Shown here: piece by piece, positions 1 through 5,612 of the stretch
Position numbering within the stretch: the stretch's first letter is position 1
How the letters are laid out: each line of letters opens with the position of its first letter
Assembly (NCBI GenBank): GCA_013289785.1
Contig: JABCZE010000016.1
Location: 1 to 12,836 of the forward strand
Source: Vulcanimicrobiota bacterium
GTDB lineage: Bacteria; Vulcanimicrobiota; Vulcanimicrobiia; Vulcanimicrobiales; Vulcanimicrobiaceae
Length of the DNA stretch: 12,836 bases
Direction of reading: 5' to 3'
Position numbers and translations under genes: made by a program
Notes under the pieces: generated by a model
The model's database searches: none
Seen by the model: only the letters and a program-made list of their open reading frames with translations
Told to the model about the DNA's origin: nothing

Positions 1-1
1 C

Positions 2-232
2 GTCCAGCGCCCCGGAACCTACGTTCGGACGCGCGAAGCAATTGCGTCGGCCTACGACGGCCTTTTCACGAGCAACCCGCAGCTGCGGGTGGAGATCGTC
101 GAACGTACCGTCAACGGCGAATCGGTCGTCGACAAAGAGCACGTGACCGGATTCGCCAACGGCCACGTCGTCGACGCAACCGTTACCTACACGGTGACCG
201 ACGGCGCAATCGTTTCGGCGCGAGTCGCCTGA
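2..232 (+). CDS. NTF2/SnoaL-like family protein, C-terminal part
   Basis: Partial gene that enters from the left edge; the last 76 residues are readable in frame 2 and end at TGA 230-232. The segment runs from a helix containing REAIASAYDGLF, through LRVEIVERTVNGESVVDKE, to a final strand pair ending DGAIVSARVA. This order (helix, then long antiparallel strands with a conserved V-DKEHVTG-like turn and Y-V-DG-I near the end) is typical of small NTF2-fold proteins of the SnoaL/steroid-isomerase-like group. That group covers hydrolases, isomerases and ligand-binding proteins, so no substrate can be assigned. The catalytic pocket residues of the N-terminal half are outside the window. The gene converges on the cytochrome c gene with only 6 bp between the two stop codons, leaving no room for a terminator. 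Confidence 0.75.
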   Translation, partial: VQRPGTYVRTREAIASAYDGLFTSNPQLRVEIVERTVNGESVVDKEHVTGFANGHVVDATVTYTVTDGAIVSARVA

Positions 233-238
233 CCGGCT

Positions 239-694
239 TCACTTTAGTTTCGTAAGTACGTAATAAGCGACGTCGTGCAGATCGCGCTTTGACAGTTTCC
301 AGCGCGGCATCACGCGATTGAGAGGTTGCCCGGTATTATCTATCCCGGTCGCGATCGCGCGTTCGAGTAGAGCGAGGGTATAGGGCGGCTTCTGTTCGGT
401 CACCAGCGCCTTGTATCGCAAGTCCGCGCTGACCGCGCCGCCCGGCAAGTGCACGCCGCCCGAGCCGTCGGCGCGGTGGCAAGCCGCACATTTCGGGTAA
501 AGGGCAGGCGGCTTTGCGACGATCTGCGAGCCGGCGGAATCGCGCCCCGTTTGGAAGATCGATTGCCCGTTGGCAACCGCGGTCGCCGCCGACGAATTGC
601 CCGGCGAACTCTCGTGCGAAGCCGACGAGCACGCGGCGGCGCCAAGAACCGCGGCTAGCAGCAGTACGATACGTTTTGCGCGCGCCGGTTTCAT
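239..694 (-). CDS. lipoprotein c-type cytochrome (monohaem)
   Basis: Predicted 151-residue exported electron carrier. Residues 1-22 form a lipoprotein signal peptide: positively charged MKPARAKR, a hydrophobic stretch, then a lipobox ending in Cys22 (GAAAC). After a Ser/Ala-rich linker comes a haem-attachment motif C69-A-A-C72-H73 and, near the end, M129-P-R-W as the likely axial methionine, followed by a final helix (DLHDVAYYVLTKL). This is the usual class I layout, probably anchored outside the cytoplasmic membrane. I chose the ATG at 692-694 because the 32 extra residues of the longer frame overlap the upstream gene and have no signal-peptide character. That ATG lies one base after the upstream stop (TAG-T-ATG) and has no good Shine-Dalgarno sequence, so translation is probably coupled. 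The redox partner is unknown; no oxidase or dehydrogenase gene is adjacent. Confidence 0.9.
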   Translation of the reverse strand: MKPARAKRIVLLLAAVLGAAACSSASHESSPGNSSAATAVANGQSIFQTGRDSAGSQIVAKPPALYPKCAACHRADGSGGVHLPGGAVSADLRYKALVTEQKPPYTLALLERAIATGIDNTGQPLNRVMPRWKLSKRDLHDVAYYVLTKLK

Positions 695-695
695 A

Positions 696-1451
696 CTAAG
701 GACCGGCGGGTGCGTTGAGCGTCTGCAGCGTGAGCGTCGCAGGGTCAAGCTCGTAGTTGCCCGGAGCGACGAGATCGTTCGGAAAGGCACAAATCACGCT
801 GTTATTCGGTCCCCAGATCACGACCAGATTCGGTGGGCCACACTCGGTCTGCGTCAAACCGTAATCGACGAGCAGTTGCGCCCCTGGACTGCTCGGCCCA
901 GCTTGATAGGAGGGGAAGATTTGGTAATCGTTATAGTCGACGATCGAACCGAAGAGGGGCGCGCTGTTCACCCCGATTACCCACGGCCCCCAAAAACCGC
1001 CGCCCCAATAGTAGGGCACGGGATACCATATCACGCCGCGATTCCATCGCCAGCCTCCCCAGTGACGCGGGTTATTTACAATCGGACCGCGCCAGTAGCG
1101 ATACGGACCGGTGCGATAAGGAACGTGCGGCGGATAGGTCCGCACCATCGATTGCTGAGGGGCAACGTGGTAGCCGGACGGCGCGTGAACCGGCGACGGA
1201 TGAACCTGGGTCGGACCGCCGTTAACGTCGTGCGGAGGAAAACCGAAACCGGTTGGATTTGCGGGATGACCGGCCGGCGGAGCGGGCGCCGGATGATATA
1301 CCGGAGCCGATGGATGATACGCAGGCGCCGGTGGATGATATGCGGGCGCCGGCGCCGACGGATGTTCCGACGAAGCGCGCTGCGCGATCGCTACGGCCGG
1401 CGCTACCGAGACGAATGCGAATACAAGGACGCAGCAAAGAAAGCGCTTCAC
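696..1451 (-). CDS. exported Pro/Tyr/His- and Trp-rich protein of unknown function
   Basis: 251 residues with no recognised catalytic family. Residues 1-24 are a Sec-type signal peptide (KR, hydrophobic core, likely cleavage after AIA). Next comes a low-complexity segment (about 27-65) built on a 7-residue repeat, (P/S)AP(A/V)YHP, followed by PAPAPPAGHPANP. The middle (about 105-155) is very rich in Trp, Tyr, Gly and Arg, for example WGGWRWNRGVIWYP, as in cell-surface or wall-associated proteins. The C-terminal 80 residues look folded and hold two cysteines (TECGPP and SVICAF) that could form a disulphide. The start is GTG at 1449-1451, overlapping the TGA of the preceding gene as GTGA, which indicates translational coupling. 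Co-transcription with another secreted protein and a lipoprotein cytochrome suggests an extracytoplasmic role; anything more specific is guesswork. Confidence 0.75.
   Translation of the reverse strand: MKRFLCCVLVFAFVSVAPAVAIAQRASSEHPSAPAPAYHPPAPAYHPSAPVYHPAPAPPAGHPANPTGFGFPPHDVNGGPTQVHPSPVHAPSGYHVAPQQSMVRTYPPHVPYRTGPYRYWRGPIVNNPRHWGGWRWNRGVIWYPVPYYWGGGFWGPWVIGVNSAPLFGSIVDYNDYQIFPSYQAGPSSPGAQLLVDYGLTQTECGPPNLVVIWGPNNSVICAFPNDLVAPGNYELDPATLTLQTLNAPAGP
1291..1359. repeat. 21-bp tandem repeat coding for (P/S)AP(A/V)YHP
   Basis: The core GGATGATA recurs on the plus strand at 1291, 1312 and 1333, an exact 21-bp period, with the between-core bases largely conserved. Each unit encodes seven residues of the exported protein at 696-1451, so the array is in frame and can gain or lose units without a frameshift. 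Confidence 0.8.
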
Positions 1452-1909
1452 GGCTTCACCTCATCGACGGTGCCTTTGGAAGTGACGTACGTTCCGTGCG
1501 CGGTCTTAAACAACACGAGGACCGTGCGCGGTGCCAACATGTCCGACGACAGCGGGAGATGATGGGCCGCGCTCGTCATATTGAGAAAAACCGATCCGTA
1601 GTCGATCGCAATCGGGTGGGTCTTGCCGTTTTGGGTCAGCGTCACCGAGTAAGGAAGACAGCGCTGGACGCTGTTGTCGAACGAGCAGGCGCCGGTCACG
1701 ATTTTCAAGATTCCTTTTCCGTCGGCGGTGCGCAGCGTGAGCGTCTGCCGATCCAAAGCAATGTTGACATTGCCGTAGGTCTTTACCGTGCCGTTTCTCT
1801 CCTGGATGAGGGTGACGCCCTTGGCACTCGCCGGCGAGCCGGTCGCCAGCCATGCCGCCCACCCGGCAAGGCAACCAGCTGCGAGCCCGATGCGGGCTTT
1901 AGCTTTCAT
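1448..1909 (-). CDS. small exported protein of unknown function
   Basis: 153 residues that I do not recognise as a named family. An N-terminal signal peptide (about residues 1-29, MKAKAR then a hydrophobic stretch, likely cleavage after ASA) is followed by an all-beta-looking domain of short alternating hydrophobic strands such as VKTYGNVNIAL, TLTLRTADGKGILKIV and YSVTLTQNGKTHPIAIDYGSV. Two cysteines (GACSFDNSVQRC) are close enough to form a small disulphide loop, consistent with export. The ATG at 1907-1909 follows the stop of the PhzF-family gene by 19 bp, with a purine-rich GGGAAAGAA upstream. The stop overlaps the next start by 4 nt. The gene appears to be part of the 2801-to-239 transcription unit and may act with the Trp-rich exported protein. 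Confidence 0.75.
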   Translation of the reverse strand: MKAKARIGLAAGCLAGWAAWLATGSPASAKGVTLIQERNGTVKTYGNVNIALDRQTLTLRTADGKGILKIVTGACSFDNSVQRCLPYSVTLTQNGKTHPIAIDYGSVFLNMTSAAHHLPLSSDMLAPRTVLVLFKTAHGTYVTSKGTVDEVKP

Positions 1910-1928
1910 CTAGGGTTCTTTCCCAGTT

Positions 1929-2801
1929 TTAGAGCGTCAGCGTCGCCCTTGCAAGCGGTGCCACGTGACCGCCGATTTCGATGCCGCGTTCGCCGCGCTC
2001 ACCGTCGATGAGGACGTGCAGAATGCTGCGCCGGCCCATCTTCGTGCCTTGCTCGCTGATGAACCGGGTTCCGTCGGCGCTGCCGACCAAACGGTGCGCC
2101 ATCATAAACGCGGCGAGCGGCCCGGTCGCGCTCCCGGTTGCGGGGTCTTCGACGATGCCGAAGTCGTTGGCGAACATCCGCGAGTAGGCACCTTCTTGCG
2201 CCGGCGTAAAGACGAAGAGACACGAAGGCTCCGGTTCGTCTGCGAGGAGCCGGCGCAGCGCGACCGTGTCAACTTCGGCGCGGTCGACGGCAGCTTTATC
2301 GCGCAGCGGAATGAAGACCGCGGGATTCCCGGCCGAAACGTTCTGGCACGGAACGCCGTCGAGCAGGTCGCCCGGCTCGAGACCGATCGCAGCCGCGCAA
2401 AGCGCCGGATCGTACTCGCGCGAGGTGCGAATCGGCGGCGTACGCAGCCAAATCAAATCTTCGTCGTCGACACGAACGTCGACCGGTCCGATGTTTTCGT
2501 CGAGCACGAAGCGGCGCCGGTCCTTCGCAACCTTTCCAACGTCGCGCAAGACCCAGGCGGTGCCAACGGTCGGATGGCCGGCGAACATCATCTCTTTGAC
2601 GGGCGTAAAGATGCGCACTCGGGCAGCCGATCCCGCGCGTTCCGCTGGAAAAACGAACGTCGTCTCCGAGAGATTCGTCTCGCATGCGATTTTTTGCATC
2701 GTGGCATCGTCGAGGCCGGTCGCGTCGTGAAAGACCGCGAGCGCGTTGCCTTCGAGCGGCGTTTGCGTGAAGACGTCGACGATTCGGTAATCTACATCCA
2801 T
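1929..2801 (-). CDS. PhzF-family isomerase (phenazine biosynthesis PhzF-like)
   Basis: 290 residues, the usual length for PhzF-fold proteins (two diaminopimelate-epimerase-like halves). Family hallmarks are clear: N-terminal YRIVDVFTQTPLEGNALAVF, catalytic glutamate E46 in NLSETTFV, G75-H76-P77-T78 in FAGHPTVGTAW, and D219 in EDPATGSATGPLA near residue 220. In true PhzF the equivalent Glu, His and Asp isomerise trans-2,3-dihydro-3-hydroxyanthranilate. No other phenazine genes are present and most members of this family act on unknown small molecules, so I call the family but not the substrate. It is probably cytoplasmic, as there is no signal peptide. The ATG at 2799-2801 lies 60 bp after the aldo/keto reductase stop, behind a stable hairpin, and has no clear Shine-Dalgarno sequence. 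Confidence 0.93.
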   Translation of the reverse strand: MDVDYRIVDVFTQTPLEGNALAVFHDATGLDDATMQKIACETNLSETTFVFPAERAGSAARVRIFTPVKEMMFAGHPTVGTAWVLRDVGKVAKDRRRFVLDENIGPVDVRVDDEDLIWLRTPPIRTSREYDPALCAAAIGLEPGDLLDGVPCQNVSAGNPAVFIPLRDKAAVDRAEVDTVALRRLLADEPEPSCLFVFTPAQEGAYSRMFANDFGIVEDPATGSATGPLAAFMMAHRLVGSADGTRFISEQGTKMGRRSILHVLIDGERGERGIEIGGHVAPLARATLTL

Positions 2802-2813
2802 CGCGGTTCACAA

Positions 2814-2835
2814 AACCGCCGTGCCGGCGGCGGTT
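2814..2835 (-). terminator. hairpin between aldo/keto reductase and PhzF-like gene, possible weak terminator
   Basis: Perfect 8-bp inverted repeat AACCGCCG / CGGCGGTT with a 6-base loop. On the minus strand the second arm runs directly into TTTTG, a short U-run. It could attenuate readthrough from the reductase gene into the PhzF-like gene, or fold just ahead of its start codon at 2801. The U-tract is too short for a strong intrinsic terminator. Confidence 0.45.
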
Positions 2836-2861
2836 GCGGTGGGCGTACTCCCCCCGCTCGT

Positions 2862-3836
2862 CTATCGCTCGACGAGCTTCATCATCTCGGGCGTGTAGCG
2901 TTCCCCCGCGGTCTTTGACGCAAGGCTGTCGAGTAAAGCGAGCTGGTCGGAGGTAAGCTGGAGGTTGACGGCAGCTATGTTCTCCTCGACGTAGCGGACA
3001 CGTTTCGTGCCCGGGATCGGAACGACGTCATCCCCGCGCGAAAGTACCCACGCGAGCGCTACCTGCGCGGGCGTCGCACCGCACTGCTCCGCAACCTCGC
3101 GCACCACCGCCACGAGCGCTTCATTGGCTCGCGCGTTCTCCTCCGAAAACCGCGGATTTGTCTTACGGAAGTCGTTTTGCGAGAGGCTTGCTACGTCGAC
3201 GGAGCCGGTGAGGAAACCGCGCCCCAGCGGGCTATACGGCACGAGGCCGATGCCAAGTTCGCGAGCCGCCGGCAGCACCTCGTCTTCGACGCCCCGCTCC
3301 CAGAGCGAGTATTCGCTTTGGAGCGCGCTGATGGGATGCACCGCATTGGCGCGCCGCAGCGTCTCCGGTCCGACTTCCGAGAGGCCGAGATACCGAACCT
3401 TGCCGGCCTCAACGAGCTCCTTCATCGCACCGACCGTCTCCTCAACCGGCACGCTGGGGTCGCGCCGGTGCTGGTAATAGAGATCGATCGCGTCGATCCC
3501 CAGACGCATCAACGACTGGTTGGCGACGCGCTTGACGTTCTCGGGCGACCCGTCGACGCCGCGCACGCCATTGTCGAACTTAAAGCCGAACTTCGTCGCC
3601 ACGATCACGCCTTCTCGGCGACCGCGCAAGGCCCGGCCTACCAGCTGCTCGTTGGTATAGGGGCCGTAGACCTCCGCGGTGTCGAGAAAGTTGATCCCCA
3701 GTTCGAGCGCGCGATGTATTGTCGCAATCGCTTGACCCTCGTCGGGCGCGTTGCCATATGCCCAGGTCATCCCCATGCAGCCCAGGCCGATTGCGGAGAC
3801 GGTCAGGCCCTGCGTGCCAAGTTTGCGTTGTTCCAT
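2862..3836 (-). CDS. aldo/keto reductase
   Basis: 324 residues, standard length for an NAD(P)H-dependent aldo/keto reductase with a TIM barrel. The N-terminal motif [12 protein letters not shown] and the catalytic tetrad are present: D52 and Y57 in [19 protein letters not shown]82 in VIVATKFGF, and H123 in [17 protein letters not shown]. The cofactor-binding end is [16 protein letters not shown] at about 275-290. The sequence resembles the group often annotated as oxidoreductases of the IolS/YajO kind, which reduce aldehydes or ketones. The substrate cannot be deduced here. It is cytoplasmic and the first gene of its strand run. The ATG at 3834-3836 has a TACAAT hexamer ending 6 nt upstream and no Shine-Dalgarno sequence, so it may be read from a leaderless transcript. 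Confidence 0.95.
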   Translation of the reverse strand: MEQRKLGTQGLTVSAIGLGCMGMTWAYGNAPDEGQAIATIHRALELGINFLDTAEVYGPYTNEQLVGRALRGRREGVIVATKFGFKFDNGVRGVDGSPENVKRVANQSLMRLGIDAIDLYYQHRRDPSVPVEETVGAMKELVEAGKVRYLGLSEVGPETLRRANAVHPISALQSEYSLWERGVEDEVLPAARELGIGLVPYSPLGRGFLTGSVDVASLSQNDFRKTNPRFSEENARANEALVAVVREVAEQCGATPAQVALAWVLSRGDDVVPIPGTKRVRYVEENIAAVNLQLTSDQLALLDSLASKTAGERYTPEMMKLVER

Positions 3837-3842
3837 AACGCT

Positions 3843-3848
3843 ATTGTA
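3843..3848 (-). promoter_or_regulatory. candidate -10 element for the aldo/keto reductase (leaderless)
   Basis: TACAAT on the minus strand, separated from the ATG by exactly 6 bases (AGCGTT). With the usual 6-7 nt from -10 to transcription start, the transcript would begin at or next to the start codon. No good -35 is visible at 16-18 bp. The plus strand of the same bases reads TATTGT at 3842-3847, so a divergent -10 for the acetyltransferase could overlap it. Confidence 0.45.
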
Positions 3849-3889
3849 GCAGGACGAGCAGCACTCCGGCTGAAGGTAGGAGGAGGCCC

Positions 3890-3922
3890 TTGCTCAAGCG
3901 CGACGTTTTGGCAAAGTTTTGA
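3890..3922 (+). CDS. 10-codon leader ORF, or the displaced N-terminus of the acetyltransferase
   Basis: A TTG at 3890-3892 follows a strong Shine-Dalgarno sequence (AGGAGGAGG, 3878-3886; GGAGG at 3879-3883 gives 6-nt spacing). It opens a frame reading [10 protein letters not shown] that stops at TGA 3920-3922. That stop overlaps the TTG start of the acetyltransferase (TTGA). Two readings fit. It may be a leader peptide coupling translation to the enzyme. Alternatively it is the enzyme's real N-terminus, separated by a one-base deletion in the TTTT run at 3917-3920: one extra T would fuse the frames into ...[13 protein letters not shown]. Members of this acetyltransferase group, as I recall them, carry about ten residues before the IEAA segment, which favours the second reading. 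Confidence 0.5.
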   Translation: MLKRDVLAKF

Positions 3923-4758
3923 TCGAAGCAGCGATTCTGCGCGACGAGATCGAGGGTGTCCGCCGCTCGATCGATGCCGCCGGGCGAATCGACCCGAAGG
4001 CCGGCGCTACCAGCATCGAGGTTGCGGGCGGCCTCGTCGCGTTCGCCGGCGTCGATTCGCCGTTCTCGCAAGCTTCGGGCGTGGGCACTCGTGGAGCGGT
4101 TCGCGCCGCCGACGTTGCAAAGATTACGGAGTTCTATGAGATGCGCGGTGCGATACCGATGGTTTTCGTCGCACCGTCAGCGCATCGGTCACTCGCATCC
4201 GAACTGACGGCGGCCGGCTACACTCCAGGCGATCGCGAGCAAACCCTCCTAGCATCCGGCGATCTGATCGGTCAGGCGCGGCGCGACGATCGCATCGGCG
4301 TCGCTAACGATATTGCGGCTTGGGCGAAAGCTTCGGCGGCGGGTTTTCTGGAACGCGAGAAGCTCGAACCCGGTGACGACGTCATCGCGTTGATCCTCGC
4401 GACGGCCGAAGGAACGATTGCGCTAGAAGCTCGGGACGGCGACCGAATTATCGCGACCGGGGCGGTGTCGGTAAACGGCGACAACGCCGCGCTCTTTGCC
4501 GGCTCCACGCTCACGGCGTTTCGGCGGCACGGGTGGCATACGGCTTTGATTCGCGATCGCGTCGCTCGCGCACGCGAGGCCGGTGCGACCCTCGTCCGCG
4601 CAACGGCCAGCCCGGGAAGCGTCTCCGAACAAAACTTTATGCGCTGCGGGTTCGTCAGTCTTTACGCGAAAGTGCTTTGGCTTCGACCGTTGCCCGCATC
4701 GAGCCGATCGCGCGAAACGTCCGCTGCTGCTGGCGGATCGGGAGCCATCCGAGGATGA
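3919..4758 (+). CDS. GNAT-family N-acetyltransferase (two-domain)
   Basis: 279 residues as read from TTG 3919. The N-terminal half (about 1-125: IEVAGGLVAFAGVDSPFSQASGVG, then ITEFYEMRGAIP and GYTPGDREQTLLA) is a degenerate GNAT-like domain. The C-terminal half (about 126-255) is a complete GNAT domain with the acetyl-CoA motif around R202-R-H-G205-W-H and the S-x-x-N-F-x-R-C-G-F segment at 236-245. Such tandem proteins acetylate unknown amines or act as resistance-like enzymes; the substrate is not predictable. The TTG start has no Shine-Dalgarno sequence at normal distance; the strong one lies 32 nt upstream and serves the short frame described separately. The last 25 or so residues (after KVLWLRPL) are low-complexity and are encoded over the end of the convergent gene, giving a 104-bp tail-to-tail overlap. 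Confidence 0.85.
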   Translation: MIEAAILRDEIEGVRRSIDAAGRIDPKAGATSIEVAGGLVAFAGVDSPFSQASGVGTRGAVRAADVAKITEFYEMRGAIPMVFVAPSAHRSLASELTAAGYTPGDREQTLLASGDLIGQARRDDRIGVANDIAAWAKASAAGFLEREKLEPGDDVIALILATAEGTIALEARDGDRIIATGAVSVNGDNAALFAGSTLTAFRRHGWHTALIRDRVARAREAGATLVRATASPGSVSEQNFMRCGFVSLYAKVLWLRPLPASSRSRETSAAAGGSGAIRG

Positions 4759-5224
4759 GCGTGTCCATGGGTTGCCACATGATGACCCAGCCGGCGATCA
4801 CGAGCGTTTCGACGGCCAGCGTGCGGATCGCGTCGGGCAGGAAGTCCGTGTGCTGCACTCCGGCAGTGAGCAGCAGGCTAAGGGCAAAGAACGCCAGGCC
4901 CCATAAAAACGTGCTCACGGCTCCGTGACGCCACTCCGTCATTTGAACGGCCGCTTCGGCGATCTTGTGCGAGCAGTATCGCGCAATCGCGCGTTCGACG
5001 CGGGATTGCGTTTGAGGCGACACCTCCTCCGGGGGCAACACAACGCGTAGCCGCATCTTCGCGAGACTCGACGTGAGGTTGGGAAATCGGGTGATCTGCG
5101 CGATGCTCCCAAGCGCGTTGTCGTCGTCGACAAATGGGTCAAACTCGCGCTCGGAAAAGAGCTCGCGCAACTCGCGCGGGCGAATCGTCAGTTCGGTGGG
5201 CGCGTCATGACGCATGGTTTTCAT
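4655..5224 (-). CDS. two-helix membrane protein of an uncharacterised family
   Basis: 189 residues. A hydrophilic N-terminal region (residues 1-100) carries ELTIRPRELRELFSEREFDPF, then MRLRVVLPPEEVSPQTQSRVERAIARYCSHKIAE, a charged helix. Two transmembrane segments follow, at about 102-122 and 133-152 (LAVETLVIAGWVIMWQPMDTLILGW), then a basic cytoplasmic-looking tail with RQQQRTF. I recall similar hypothetical proteins in many bacteria, sharing the LPxE...V..AI..YC and VIAGWVxxWxPxxxLL patterns, but know no function. The start is the ATG at 5222-5224 rather than any upstream codon, because a strong GGAGGA lies 6 nt before it and the upstream extension lacks protein-like character. That ribosome binding site is paired in a hairpin. 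The 3' end overlaps the convergent acetyltransferase gene by 104 bp. Confidence 0.85.
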   Translation of the reverse strand: MKTMRHDAPTELTIRPRELRELFSEREFDPFVDDDNALGSIAQITRFPNLTSSLAKMRLRVVLPPEEVSPQTQSRVERAIARYCSHKIAEAAVQMTEWRHGAVSTFLWGLAFFALSLLLTAGVQHTDFLPDAIRTLAVETLVIAGWVIMWQPMDTLILGWLPIRQQQRTFRAIGSMRATVEAKALSRKD

Positions 5225-5229
5225 TCCGT

Positions 5230-5246
5230 ATCCTCCGGCGGAGGAT
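5230..5246 (-). promoter_or_regulatory. hairpin that sequesters the ribosome binding site of the membrane protein gene
   Basis: On the minus strand ATCCTCC-GCC-GGAGGAT forms a perfect 7-bp stem with a 3-base loop, and the right arm is itself the Shine-Dalgarno sequence 6 nt before the ATG at 5224. Folding would block initiation, as in simple RNA thermometers or attenuated leaders. A second inverted repeat (CTCCGCA 5257-5263 / TGCGGAG 5277-5283) lies just upstream in the same leader; its left arm is also complementary to purine-rich leader sequence. Confidence 0.6.
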
Positions 5247-5283
5247 TGGCCCGAACCTCCGCACATATCCCCGCGTTGCGGAG

Positions 5284-5552
5284 AAATCCCGGAGCGCTTC
5301 GTAAACTGGTGGAAAAGTTTGTGGCGACCCGATTGACTATCGGCGACTGTCCGCTGACGTTCATCTTGCTCGGTATACCTGCTGGAACTGATTCGACTCC
5401 ACGCTGGGAAAAGCGACTTATCGGGGGCGACAAAAGAGCCGCACCCTGAAACAAATATCATTCCGATTCGAGCGCGAATCAGGTCAGTCGATAGCCAGAA
5501 AGATGAGCAAGCCTAGAGTTCCCACCCTTGCGGCGTAGCGCATTAAAAAGCA
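5284..5552. other. intergenic region upstream of the membrane protein gene
   Basis: No gene is supported here; frames reading through it show no family similarity. It should hold the minus-strand promoter of the gene at 4655-5224. A TATACC hexamer (minus strand, within 5374-5379) is a possible -10, but no convincing -35 accompanies it. A 6-bp inverted repeat GATTCG-AGCG-CGAATC lies at 5465-5480 with unknown role. The AT content rises near 5540, at the edge of the low-GC segment. Confidence 0.4.
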
Positions 5553-5580
5553 AAAGGAACGCCCCAGACAGCGTTCCTTT
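5553..5580 (-). terminator. intrinsic terminator of the beta-helix gene
   Basis: Perfect 10-bp stem AAAGGAACGC / GCGTTCCTTT with an 8-base loop, followed on the minus strand by TTTTGCTTTTT. It lies 32 bp after the stop codon of the beta-helix gene and ends the low-GC two-gene unit. Confidence 0.9.
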
Positions 5581-5612
5581 CCTCGACCGCGACTAGGTCG
5601 GTTAAAAAACAG

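Noticed and set aside
570..1562. Long plus-strand reading frame (330 codons) opposite the cytochrome and exported protein genes
   Set aside because: Arg-rich translation without family similarity; the minus-strand genes have signal peptides and a haem motif. High-GC antisense shadow.
1965..2918. Plus-strand frame of 317 codons opposite the PhzF-like gene
   Set aside because: Antisense shadow of a well-supported enzyme gene, with no ribosome site and no recognisable domain.
3177..4139. Plus-strand frame of 320 codons across the aldo/keto reductase and divergent promoter
   Set aside because: Runs antisense to the reductase and then out of frame over the acetyltransferase; no domain content.
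5225..5461. N-terminal extension of the two-helix membrane protein by 79 residues
   Set aside because: Composition is not protein-like, and a strong Shine-Dalgarno sequence points to the ATG at 5224.
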